The notes beneath the pieces are model-generated. The model was not told the origin of the DNA. It made no database searches and saw only the letters and a program-made list of their open reading frames with translations. Source: Pestalotiopsis fici W106-1 (lineage: Eukaryota; Ascomycota; Sordariomycetes; Amphisphaeriales; Sporocadaceae). Taken from it: a DNA stretch of 64,000 nucleotides. Each line of letters starts with the position of its first letter. The first letter of the stretch is position 1. The position numbers were made by a program, and so were the translations under genes. This document shows positions 14,368 to 24,550 of this stretch, piece by piece. The stretch lies in contig NW_006917092.1 in assembly GCF_000516985.1 (NCBI RefSeq), positions 3,054,619 to 3,118,618 of the forward strand, in the 5' to 3' direction.

Positions 14368-15010
14368 CTTGTCGTCCGCTTGTAATGGTGTTCAGGAGAG
14401 TAATGGACAAATCAATTTTGCAACAATCTCTACCAATCGAAGCTGTAAACAGCGCGAGAGTGCTGGCAGACAACAAACACCTGAGCTCAGTCAAAGACAG
14501 CCAAGAAGCTCACGATACGGCAGAATCCCGGACACTTTTTAAGGCCACTTCGAATCTCGTGACCCAGTCATGGACTAGTTCAATCCTCACCTCGAGCGCC
14601 GAGCTGATATTGGCAGCTCGCTCGGAACCGGTGGTGCAATTCGCTAGTCCCCTCAGTAAAGGTGTCGCTCGATTGGTGCGGCCAAGACCTCGCTCGGAAC
14701 CAGTGGATCTGCTCCGAGCGAGGCTATAGTCGATCCCAACATCTCGCTCGGGACGGACCCATTACCCCAGATTTTACCATGCTGTACTTCCCCAGTTTTT
14801 GGATGTTGCATTAATGTGGGCCAAGCACATCATTCATGGCAAGACCATATATTCCTTGTGACCTAACTAGGTTGTATATGGCTTGCGAGGCAATCATGGA
14901 TATGTTCACAATTCATAAAAGGCGGATGGCCGCTTCCCCGAAAATAGTTTTCAAGGGGTACATATTCTCCCTGCATGGCTGACATTATCTTGTAGTTGCA
15001 CCTATATATA
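14368..15010. promoter_or_regulatory. Divergent promoter, sulfatase / MFS transporter
   Basis: This is the 643-bp shared upstream region of two divergent genes. It contains the CTCGCTCGG array described separately at 14617-14754, and an A/T-rich segment nearer the transporter. No coding sequence is accepted. Confidence 0.6.
14617..14754. repeat. CTCGCTCGG motif array with an 11-bp inverted repeat
   Basis: Direct copies of CTCGCTCGGAACC lie at 14617-14629 and 14689-14701, each followed by (G/A)GTGG. A variant CTCGCTCGGGAC lies at 14743-14754, and a partial GTCGCTCG near 14664. The segment 14688-14698 (CCTCGCTCGGA) is perfectly repeated in inverted orientation at 14713-14723, with a 14-nt spacer. 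Such dyads with CGG/CCG ends are typical of binding sites for dimeric zinc-cluster regulators. The link to the nearby double-cluster regulator is inferred. Confidence 0.7.
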
Positions 15011-17055
15011 ATGGCAGCGACTCAATCAGCATGGGCCATGGTCACGCCCATGCTACTCTTTTCAAGCTTTTGCTTGCTCACGGGTGATTTACTATTCGGC
15101 TATGATACAGAAAGCTTTGGTGGCATTCTTGCAAACCCAGTGAGTACACTTGGCCGCTGGGATTATCTGAAAATGGCAATAGCAAGCTGATGCAAAAGTT
15201 TGCAGGGGTTCATAAGACAGTTTGGAAAGTACAATGAAGAGTCCCGAACCTACGCTTTTGACTCCCTCCATACCTCGCTACTATCTTCGCTTGCCTTTAT
15301 CGGAAAATTTATTGGGTGCTTTTCTGCTGGGCCGTTGATTGAAAAGTTCGGTCATCGTATCGTGTTTTTCGGTCTTTCGGTCGTTTCACTCATTGGAATC
15401 GTGTGTAAGTTGGGCTGTCAAACTCTTGCAACTTCAATTGGCTGATGTTTCTTCAACTAGTGGAAATCGCCGCTGCAGATACCGGTGTCCTGACGGGTCG
15501 CTTTGCCCAGTTCGTGGTGGGCCGCGTCATTGTGTATATATCAGTGGGCCTTGTCGAAGTCACTGTGACGTGAGTCAGTCCTGATCCGCCCATACAGTCC
15601 AATCGGCTCATCATCATCAAAGCACTTATCAGTCCGAAATTGTACCAGCTTCCTTCCGAGGTTTTGTGGTTGTATCCCTACAGCTCTTCCTCAATGCTGG
15701 AAGTCTTCTTGCGTCCGGTGTCAACAAGGCTTTCTCTCTAGACACCAGTGCTACTGGGTGGAAGGTCGTGACTGGGATACAGTTCATCTTTCCTGTTGGT
15801 ATGTTGCACAAGCTTCTCGCCGTTTTATAGTCTAACGAGACTAATGTGATTTGTAGCAATCGTTGCTTGTACGTTCATCATACCCAGCTCGCCCCGCTGG
15901 TTACTATCCAAGGATCGCGAAGCCGATGCCATCAACGCTCTGAGCCATCTCCGACCCAAGACACACGCCGAACACGGTGACTGCGAAGCCGAAATTATCG
16001 CCATCAGAGAAAGTCTCCGCCAAGACGTACACAAAGCTCCCTGGCTTGCTCTTGTTCGCGGGACACACCTACGGCGTACAATACTCGTCATCGTGAGCTA
16101 TTTCTTTCAGCAGGCACGTAAGCTCGAGAATCTTTGGTAGCGCGCATCCTAATCCAATGATGCAGGCAACTGGACAAGCTTTTGTGTCGACTTATCAAAC
16201 CGTTTTCTATTCCAACAATGGTTACAAGGCCCAGGCTTTTACATACCCCATCATCAACGGCGTCCTCGGAATGCTTGCCGTGCTTCCTGCCATGTATCTT
16301 GTTGACAAGCTTGGGTAAGTCAACAACCCTTGCTCTCAATATTTCCCTTGATAAATTGCGCTGTCCTTGGCCTGACGCTTCCTCTAGTCGCCAATATACC
16401 TTGCTACTCAGCTACACACTACAAGCGTTCTTCATGTATCTTCTTGCAGGACTTGGACAAATCAGCAACAAAACAAGTTCCGAAAGCAACATGATTGTCG
16501 CTGCGTTTATGCTCTTTTCCTTCTTCTACAACGTGAGAATAATTAATCTTTTCGGGCTTGGAATTGATGCATACTGACTCGAGTGCTTGGTTTAGATGGG
16601 TGGCGCCTCCATCCCTTACCTGCTCGGAAGCGAAATACCCAATGCTGCCCTACGTGAGAAGACGCAGTCACTCGGCACTGCATGGAATGTCGTCTGGGCT
16701 TTCATTACGAATTTTATTCTGCCATACATGATTAGCAGCCTCCACTTTGGTGTCGGCTGGGTATTCGGCAGCATATCCGTGGTGGCATTTGTGTTCACCT
16801 TCTTCTTTCTGCCGGAAACCAAGGTGCGTCGTTCTCCGTGCTTCGAAGTTTTTGATTCAGTCACTGATATTTCTCATCACTGTACAGGGTCGTGCACTCG
16901 AGGATATCGATGCCGTGTTTGAAGTTGGCTTTAGTCCCTTTCGGTCTGCCGCGGCGACGAGTTCTGCAATCGAGCGCCGAGTTGGTTTAACAGGGGCGAG
17001 GATGAACGGTTCTGGCGATAAGATTGAAACGCTTCCAGAGGTCAAACATGTGTGA
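15011..17055 (+). CDS. MFS transporter, sugar-porter family
   Basis: Nine exons: 15011-15139, 15206-15404, 15461-15569, 15623-15798, 15857-16113, 16166-16314, 16388-16532, 16596-16823 and 16888-17055, giving 519 residues. Sugar-porter landmarks are visible: GYDTESFGG in helix 1, GRFAQFVVGR, the central-loop motif SSPRWLLSKDREADAINAL, FFQQATGQAF in helix 7, and the C-terminal PETKGRALEDIDAVF. Twelve hydrophobic segments are consistent with a plasma-membrane proton symporter for sugars, quinate or related polyols. The fifth intron (16114-16165) only works as a GC-AG intron with donor GCACGT; the nearby GT donor breaks the frame into ATGQAF. That donor is weaker than the consensus, so a base-call problem there is the alternative. 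The substrate is unknown; quinate-type compounds would fit the dehydrogenase in the cluster. Confidence 0.85.
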
Positions 17056-17670
17056 GCAAGTTGAGGCCTTGATTGGCTAGGATGCCACTGAGTTACTGTC
17101 GCGGCGGAATGTCTGGTTTAGAACATCCGAAATGCATCGGAATGAAATGCTAATCTGTCGGGTCGAATCAAGTGAAAGAAAGGTCCAGAACTATAATATG
17201 ATTATCGAGCAGTTCAGAAACATTTGGTTAATACAATTCATTCCCGGCTCTTTTGCACGAATAGGTTGCCTATTAATGGCAAGACTTCCCTATAGCTACC
17301 GGATCTGTCATCTGGTCATGTATCCCTGACTATGTTGGTATTCCGAGGTTTCCGAATCCATTCCGATTGGGGGATCTTTTGACTACTTTTGGGCACTGTA
17401 ACCATCACTTGGGCGGCTAGAGGGGGCGAGCGCCATCTATCCAAGTAGTTCTAACATGCTGTAACCAGTAATCTCATATAATAAAGAACTATACATCACC
17501 AGTACCAAAGTAAAAAATATATTTTCGTTGCAAATGAAATCTTGGACTGAATGACAATCGACTTATTATTTAGTTCCTTCTTGACAGTCTTGAGAAACAC
17601 TCTTAAATATCCTTCTCCTTATCTCATTAATAAAGATATTTTCAACTTCCTTAGTATCAACACAATCAAA
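17056..17670. other. Promoter/leader of the amine oxidase gene
   Basis: No gene is seen. The sequence becomes strongly A/T-rich toward 17670, with tracts suited to a core promoter and leader. The open frame extending upstream to 17551 reads as low-complexity A/T-derived residues and is treated as leader. Confidence 0.5.
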
Positions 17671-19161
17671 ATGAGTTTACCTGGAAACCCCACGCGTAGC
17701 TCCGAGGGATTCTGTTACAATGTGGAGAATGATAACTTGGTCACTGGCCTGCAGACGGATGCCGTCAAAGTTTCATCATCCGCCTTTCGTTCTTATTATG
17801 ATGCCATTGTGATTGGCGCCGGCTTCACTGGGCTGGTGGCTGCCCGCGATCTTTCCGCCGCTGGAAAGCGCGTGTTGCTCCTCGAGGCGCGCGACCGCAT
17901 CGGTGGGCGCACCTGGACAGCCGACGTGGGAGACCACAAGTACGAAATGGGAGGGACTTGGATTCATTGGCTGCAGCCGCACGTATGGGCCGAGATTACG
18001 CGATACGGACTGGCCACGGGGCTCAAGGTCAGCACGGGAATGTCGGGCGAGGGCGAGGTGTCGTACGCCCGAGAAGGGGCCGCCGGCTTCGTCAAGGAGC
18101 GCCCGGAGCTCTCGGACCAGCGACTCCTCCCGCTCATGGCCCAGTTTCTGGACGTCGATGGCTGTGGCGGCCGGACCTTGTTCCCCGAGCCCTGGCTGCC
18201 GCTCAAGTCTGTCGACGTTTGGCGGCGTTGGGATATCAGCTTGCAGGAACGGGTCGAGCAGATCAACATCAGCAAGCAGGACCGCGACTTTCTCCTCCCC
18301 TGGTTGTGCATCAACACATGCGCAGCAGCTTCGGAGAGTTCATTTCTGAACTTGGTGCGACTCTATGCCTTGTCGGGCTACGACTACAATTTGTTCATGG
18401 AAATTTGCGGAAAATTCAAGCTGAAAAACGGCACAACAGGACTCGCGTCTGCTATTTATTCAGAATTCAAAGGCCAGTCCATATTCAGCTGTCCCGTCAA
18501 AGCAGTAAAATCCACCACTAGCGGAGTCGAGATCACGACGAGAGCCGGAGACGTCTTCCGCGCAGAGCAGGTTGTCTGTACCATTCCCCTACACTGTCTT
18601 TCCGACATCGCCTTTTCGCCGCCCTTGCCAGAATGCTTCATCAAGGCCCGACATGCCAATATCGGAGGCAAATTCCATATTCTCTCATCTACTCCCATCG
18701 CTCCGTGGTTTGGGGTCAATGACGAGCACCACTCCGTCTGTGCCGCTTTCACCGAGTCGCCCGCATCTGGGGGTGGCACCCATCTGGTGTCGTTTGCCGT
18801 GGGTGACAAGCTTATTGCGCAGCAAGATGTGCGGCACGACCCCATGACCTATCTTCGAGCGGTGCAGAGGGATGTGGTCCCAGACTCGGTGCATATTCGC
18901 CCGGTGCAGTTGACGTGGCACGATTGGGCGCGAGACGAGTTTTCCAGAGGTACCTGGGCATCTTATGGGCCGCGCCAGTTGTCCAAGGGACTCGGAGAGC
19001 TCATGATGCAAACGTATCACGGCCACAGAGTTGTCATGGCGAGCGCAGATTGGGCAGATGGTTGGGTTGGATACATTGATGGAGCGCTGGAAATGGGCAA
19101 GAAAGCAGCCGTCACTGTGAATTCGAGGCTAGATTCTCTAACCCCACAAAGCCATATCTGA
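17671..19161 (+). CDS. Flavin-containing amine oxidase (monoamine oxidase-like)
   Basis: This is an intronless gene of 496 residues. The start is the ATG in AATCAAAATG, a good fungal context, followed by MSLPGNP. FAD binding is shown by VIGAGFTGLVAARD (residues 47-60) and LLLEARDRIGGRT, then the substrate-side motif GGTWIHW. The C-terminal FAD segment reads SADWADGWVGYIDGALEMG, in place of the usual AGTETA. No Cys lies at the position where animal MAO binds FAD covalently, so the flavin is probably non-covalent, as in fungal MAO-N. The reaction expected is oxidative deamination to an aldehyde, ammonia and hydrogen peroxide. There is no clear C-terminal peroxisomal tripeptide (it ends SHI). 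Same strand as the transporter, with a 615-bp gap. An L-amino-acid-oxidase-like or other oxidase role cannot be excluded. Confidence 0.88.
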   Translation: MSLPGNPTRSSEGFCYNVENDNLVTGLQTDAVKVSSSAFRSYYDAIVIGAGFTGLVAARDLSAAGKRVLLLEARDRIGGRTWTADVGDHKYEMGGTWIHWLQPHVWAEITRYGLATGLKVSTGMSGEGEVSYAREGAAGFVKERPELSDQRLLPLMAQFLDVDGCGGRTLFPEPWLPLKSVDVWRRWDISLQERVEQINISKQDRDFLLPWLCINTCAAASESSFLNLVRLYALSGYDYNLFMEICGKFKLKNGTTGLASAIYSEFKGQSIFSCPVKAVKSTTSGVEITTRAGDVFRAEQVVCTIPLHCLSDIAFSPPLPECFIKARHANIGGKFHILSSTPIAPWFGVNDEHHSVCAAFTESPASGGGTHLVSFAVGDKLIAQQDVRHDPMTYLRAVQRDVVPDSVHIRPVQLTWHDWARDEFSRGTWASYGPRQLSKGLGELMMQTYHGHRVVMASADWADGWVGYIDGALEMGKKAAVTVNSRLDSLTPQSHI

Positions 19162-19738
19162 GGTCAATGTAACTTGGGCCATCCTGAGGCCTTGCATTGC
19201 CTTGGAAAGAGGGTTTTGCATCTCTCTAATGACATATGCTCTGGACAACTCGTCAGTTCATTAAAAGCTCAGCTCCTGACGATGGTTCATTTCACACGCT
19301 CCTTCGATCACGTCTTCCCATGGGCGTTGGCGTAATCTGTCAATTCAAGACGAAGCATGGGATTCGTATGCAGAACCAGAAGTCAGGAGGAAAGACCCAT
19401 ACGGTGCCTATCTTGCAGTGTGCTGGGAAAAGGGTGACGACATCATTCTTGGGGAAGGGAAGGGGAGGATCCATATCCAGATATGTCATTTAATGTCCAC
19501 AGGATAGTCTCACCGGACACCTGTCTGCACGAGAGACAAAAGAAGGCCGAATGGTGCAACCAGTCATATGTGGCCAAAGGGAAGCTCGATGAGGAGCTGG
19601 GACTTGAGTGAATCCGATTTCTTTTTCCAACACGTTAGCCTATCGTTATGTCCAGGAGCTTTACCGATTTTGGAATGATCTCTCATTGGAGAAAGGGTTG
19701 GGTTGACAAACCCAACGTATACAAAGAAAGAAGACAGA
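19162..19738. other. Intergenic between the amine oxidase and HET genes
   Basis: This is a convergent 3' region. I see no gene, RNA or repeat that can be supported. Confidence 0.45.
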
Positions 19739-21637
19739 TTAAATAAGCACAACAGGTCCAAACTCCGAAATGAAATCATCCGTCATTGCTTCTCCACGCA
19801 TAACACCATGCATGTAAGTTTCGCCAATCAACCGGTACGTCTCGCCATCCGCGTTTGGCCTCAGTAAAAAGGGTAGATGACCATTCTCGAAAATCCAAAT
19901 CTCATCCCCCGGCTCAAGCCACGACGCACCCACTGCAAGCCGTCCATTTGTGGCGATATACATGCAAGCGCGATCCATCATTCTTGAATGTCCTTGAACA
20001 TATTTGGAAAAACTTTCGTTGACGTGGAGGATCCAATCCTTACTGAACACCCCAGGGGATAAACCTGCTCCCAGGGACTTTTGGATCTCGGCGCCCTTGT
20101 CCGTTTCGAAATGCTCCGTGGATACTTCGGTCTCATATCTACGCAAAAGCCATTGCTGAAAGATAATCTCCTGGTCCTCTCTTCCAAGGGGCAACTCTCG
20201 CCACACCATTGTGTTCCAGACAGTCTCTCGCATGGATTGCATGAGTTCAGGATACTGTCGTGATTCTCGACACATATCAAGAATATAGTTCGAGAAATCA
20301 GTGACTTCATGTCCTGCTATCTTTTCCTTCACTGTCGTAAGGCAAGCACCGTGGAGATAGAGGCGATTCCCAATGACTCGAGGCACAGCACTCACGCTGC
20401 TTGCACCATCCGTTCTCCGACGACGCGTATCGCGTGCCAGTGGGTTTCCTGATCCGCGCAGAAAATTCGAATAATCAGGTACCCAGGATGGCATGTTCTT
20501 GTAATTGCGTTCTTCCTGATTCTTAACAAGTGATAAAACTTGAAGTTGAGACATCTTTTGTAGAAGTACGCCTGTAAATCTTGTATAAGTCTCCTCAATG
20601 CTCAGATTGTAGTCTGGAACGATAGCTGACTCGATTCCTTCTGGTGCGATTTGGAGCATCATCCCAAGGCAAGCGTAGATCACGTCTCTTTTGTCTGACA
20701 TTGCATGTCTTCCGGCCACTATCATGGTATCGAGTAAGCTTTCATACCACTGTTGCTCATGTGTTCTTCCTTCGAATGGACCAATCGTTCGACGAATCCT
20801 CTCAAGTATTAGTGGTCGGCCGGTTGCGCAGAGTAAAGCATGCTGCGAGTCGGAATCGGTGTGATCTTGGATGTAGGAGAACCATCGACTTGACATCACC
20901 AAATCAAGAAACCAATAAATCTGCGACCAGGGGTATTTTCGAGTTCCTGCAAAGACCGAGATTGCCGAAAGATCGGGTCTGGCTACTTCTTGTATCGTCC
21001 ATCCTCTGGAAAACCAGCAGCGCTGAACAAGATTTACATACTCGCGCCAAGAACTTGCCCAAATTGACCAGGCATCTGAGCCAATGGCCTTCTCGATAAG
21101 TCTTTCTTGAGAGCTCCACAAGACATTTGATTGAAATTCTTCCAGAAGCTCTTTGTAGTGTTCAAGGACAGCGGGAATGAACTCGTCCAGTATCCGATGC
21201 GCCCCTTCGCTCGGATCACGGGCCCCTAGCCAGATCCAAACGTGTTGAGCAGAAGCGTAAATCTTGCTCATAAGAAGAACCTGCTTAGATCTCTCATCCA
21301 GGTCCACCTGATTGATACACAAAGCATCAATCCACAGTAACGGCACCGGATGACCAAGAGTTCTGGTTTGCTGGAGGAAATCGAAAAGATTCTGACGAAC
21401 GAACAAGAAGCCGCCTCCGCATCGGAGCTGGTATATCTTGTCCTCGTCGAATGCTGGATCCATATCCAACGGTTCTGGACGCCCCCATGTGTATGACAGC
21501 GCCGTATATTTGGCATCCTCCAAGTCGACCTCGGAAAGGTCCAGAACGATGCCGTGGGGTGCGCTTTCGTCCTCAGTCACGCTGAGCAGCCTGATCTGTT
21601 TCTCTTGCAGAGAGCCGTACATATATTGGCTCGACAT
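19739..21637 (-). CDS. HET-domain (heterokaryon incompatibility) protein
   Basis: This is a single uninterrupted frame of 632 residues with ATG at 21637. The N-terminal third carries all three HET-domain blocks: YTALSYTWG near residue 46, LLWIDALCINQVDLDERSKQV near 100, and the MSKIYASAQHVWIWLG block that follows. The remaining ~400 residues are the long variable C-terminal half usual in fungal HET genes, with no ankyrin, WD or NACHT repeats seen. HET proteins can trigger regulated cell death after fusion of unlike hyphae, but most of the many genomic copies have no known role. It sits beside two broken recognition-type genes. The open frame is intact, so this copy may be functional. Confidence 0.92.
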   Translation of the reverse strand: MSSQYMYGSLQEKQIRLLSVTEDESAPHGIVLDLSEVDLEDAKYTALSYTWGRPEPLDMDPAFDEDKIYQLRCGGGFLFVRQNLFDFLQQTRTLGHPVPLLWIDALCINQVDLDERSKQVLLMSKIYASAQHVWIWLGARDPSEGAHRILDEFIPAVLEHYKELLEEFQSNVLWSSQERLIEKAIGSDAWSIWASSWREYVNLVQRCWFSRGWTIQEVARPDLSAISVFAGTRKYPWSQIYWFLDLVMSSRWFSYIQDHTDSDSQHALLCATGRPLILERIRRTIGPFEGRTHEQQWYESLLDTMIVAGRHAMSDKRDVIYACLGMMLQIAPEGIESAIVPDYNLSIEETYTRFTGVLLQKMSQLQVLSLVKNQEERNYKNMPSWVPDYSNFLRGSGNPLARDTRRRRTDGASSVSAVPRVIGNRLYLHGACLTTVKEKIAGHEVTDFSNYILDMCRESRQYPELMQSMRETVWNTMVWRELPLGREDQEIIFQQWLLRRYETEVSTEHFETDKGAEIQKSLGAGLSPGVFSKDWILHVNESFSKYVQGHSRMMDRACMYIATNGRLAVGASWLEPGDEIWIFENGHLPFLLRPNADGETYRLIGETYMHGVMRGEAMTDDFISEFGPVVLI

Positions 21638-22429
21638 GTTATATACGTCTGAAGTCTGTGAGGGCGAATTGTTAGGCTCGTCGCGTTTGAAAATAAATCA
21701 GGCTGAGTGATGCCCGACCCCGCATCCCAGGGACTTCAGGGAGGCTCTTCACCCTGGTTCGTCTATATACCTGATAATGATACCTCAATGTATGATCACG
21801 TGATTTAATCACTTTTGTCCAAAAGTAAATATATCGCAAATGGCATTCTAGCTTCTACCAGCCACTGTTACTAGCCACGATGAGTGGCGCTCTATCTTTC
21901 GGTCTGCTGTTTCACCATGAACAGGGCAGTTGAGGCTTCGTCATAGATGCCGCCGCGGAGAACAGACGTCACTTATTTGTGGTGCTCTTTTTCGAATGTC
22001 CACCCAAAAGACTCACCCTTGGTTTTAGATCGATTATCCTAGTTCACGAGAGAGAAGCCGGGAACCGAAGGGAAAATCTCCAGAATCGGTAGATGAGTTA
22101 CTCATGACTTATGGTGCATTATGGCTTCAGCTATCAAATTTTCCCCAGTAATTAATCTAGTTACGTACGGACTAGAAACTCTCGTGGTCCCTTCCTATAC
22201 AGTGCCCCAACCAGTTTCAGACTTATCAAGAGATTTTTTTGATTTTTGTTTGGTTGAAAAGCTCTTGGTGCCGCAAGTTTGAGTTGGGTTGCAGGCCCGT
22301 GAACCTGGTCGTATACTCCTACTGTATGGGAGGCATGTGCTAATGGGACTATGCCACTAGTGAAATTCTTATCTACACTGCTCAACCGACAGAAAACAGG
22401 ATCATTGAAAGGAATTCTGCCCTGAGGCT
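21638..22429. other. Intergenic upstream of the HET gene
   Basis: A/T-rich sequence with no supported gene. The first few hundred bases below 21900 are the likely promoter of the HET gene on the minus strand. Confidence 0.45.
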
Positions 22430-24481
22430 TCAAACTTTCTTCAAATGTTGCTGAAGCATTCTGTCCCACTTCATGGTTGTAAGACCTCCCTTGCCTGGCA
22501 AAGTTTTGGGAATATTAAGAATTTGTTCTTGACTCAGTTCACCGACCTCTGTTGTACGAAGTCTAGACGGTGCCGTAAGCAACAACTTGAAAATTGCCCG
22601 GCTCTTCCTCCCAGTCTTGCTTGCTTGGGCTATGCTGATCAGACCTGCTACTAATCGCTGCGCAGCTTTTGACGCTTGGTCGTTATTGGCGTAAAAGGAA
22701 AGGGCATCAACAATACAGAAGACTATGAAGTGCGATGGGAGCTGTTTCATTAGCAGTCGAAGGAGGCCTAAGCCATCCTTGACGTTGGCATCGTTGACGT
22801 CGAGATACCGAGAAGATGGCAATCGAGAGACATCCACGTCTTGACACTGAGACACAAGTTGTACCAGTAGACTGTTCGCAACTCCACTAGGGGATTCCCA
22901 GGACTCGGAAGTATCGTTATGCAAGTGTTCGCCGCAGAAAAAGTGAATTGGCACGATCTCTGGCCTGGTGATATTGCCCGAGGTGGGCTTGCCACCAAAC
23001 CTGATCTGGTCCAGGCTATATATCAGTCGAGCGCAGAGAAAGCTCAGTCCTGATCTTCGACTGCCGCTCCCGGTTCCATTCCCGTTTATGACAAGTACTG
23101 AAGACCTCTCTGATTGCATCCATTGAGTGAAGGTGAATGATTTGATGGCATGGAGGCACCTTTCTTGTTCATCTTTAGACAAAGTCGGACCAATTTGATA
23201 ATTTGATGCAACATCATGTCGGGTAATCTCTCGATCGTAGTCTAGTTGACGCAAAAGATCCTTTCGAGCCTGAGAAGGTCGCACTAAAGTATACTTTGGT
23301 CAGCCATAAACAAACAAGAAGGATAAATGGCATCAGACGAGTAGGATTCTTTTCACCTTTTGGCTTCTGGATGCTGTCCAGCAGTGAAGTACGGGGCTCT
23401 AGGTGATATGCCACTGGTCTTTCGTTTTCAGGAAGTCGTTTTACTGTCATTGAAGGGTTGGTAATCAGCAACAAAAACCAAAGACTTTTAGGAGTGTTAT
23501 GCGTACCATCATTGTACGCGGCTTCGATCACTTTCGAGTCACTTTTCAGAGTGTCAATGAAAGATCTCATGACGCGCATATTCTGCAAGAGTTCGAGATA
23601 TCTGTGGGCCATCAAGTCGAAATATTCTTGAATCGTCTGGTTTGAACGTGCTTGTTCTTTTCGACCCATATCGACAACCAGCGTCAGATGCAGTATCGCG
23701 GCATGAAATTGCTGCCCACCCCGCGCAGTAACATCGTGAAGCTCTCGGAGCGATTCCTTGTGGCAAACTTCCGCCTCTTCATTGAACAAGTCTCGTGAAG
23801 CGGCTATGTCTTCTATCGCTGATACCAACTTGGATTCAAATGACTATTGCTTGAAGAGGGCTTTACCAAACTTGCGGCTTGCCTTTCGTTTGAGATACTC
23901 CAGCATTCGTCCTAGGGCTACCAGTAAGGAGTGATAAATGGAATCACTCAGCTCGTTGAGTCTTTTGGATTCTAGATAAATTTTGAGGATCCTTTGAACG
24001 CTGCTGGGGATAGCAGGGATCCGGGCGACTTCACCCAAGACCTTGTCTGCAATGTCGCGCAGACGAGATGCAGCCTTCGTGGCTTTTTGTTAGCCTTTCT
24101 TCCAATGCGGAACAAACTGACCTAGGCGTATGGACGAGATTGAATATATACCTTGAGTATAAGCTTGAGTCCCCCACAGACTACCGAAAGATAATGCGAC
24201 TCGGTCGGCAATAGGCCTAGCTACCCTTGAATGGCTTCACTACCATCCCCAAGCTTTCTAAATCCTACCCTGATCTTTCCCCAAACTCCGTCTTTAGCAT
24301 TAAGCGTATAATCTTCAATGGTCTTGTCGATTATTTGCCAAAGTTGCTCGACGCCGTGTGTATCGGCCACATCTACTCCAGTCTTGTATTTTTCCTTGAC
24401 AGTCTCTTCGTAGTCCTTGATTGCAGTTTGAAAGCGAGTTTCTTGTGCTTTGACATCATCTCGTCTACGCTCAAGAATCAA
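22430..24481 (-). pseudogene. Broken DUF7708/NACHT-like STAND gene
   Basis: Recognisable exons on the minus strand are 24481-24152, 24074-23507, 23443-23357 and 23283-22430, totalling about 610 codons. The N-terminal helical part (VWGKIRVGFRKLG, LLPTESHYLSVVCGGLKLIL, RDLFNEEAEV) matches the DUF7708-type domain of fungal STAND proteins. The C-terminal part has a degenerate P-loop-like VLVINGNG, then LSFLCARLIYSL, IHFFCGEH and HFIVFCIVDALSFY, as in the NACHT-like NTPase of that family. Two TAG codons (plus-strand CTA at 24221-24223 and 23844-23846) interrupt sequence that continues in the same frame on both sides. Both are explained by C-to-T change at CpA (TGG or CAG to TAG), the RIP signature. 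No start codon is found in the first exon. The reading is a pseudogene, with unrecognised introns as a less likely alternative. Confidence 0.75.
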
Positions 24482-24550
24482 TGACCTTTGTTCCTCAAAA
24501 AACGGAACAGCGATGTAAAATGGTACTTACAGGCCTAGCGGTGGCGTGTC

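Noticed and set aside
17551..17670. Upstream extension of the amine oxidase frame by 40 residues
   Set aside because: It reads as translated A/T-rich leader, while the ATG at 17671 has a better context and directly precedes family-like sequence.
22161..22469. Minus-strand 102-codon frame overlapping the end of the STAND pseudogene
   Set aside because: Out of frame with the recognised domain and without any family feature.
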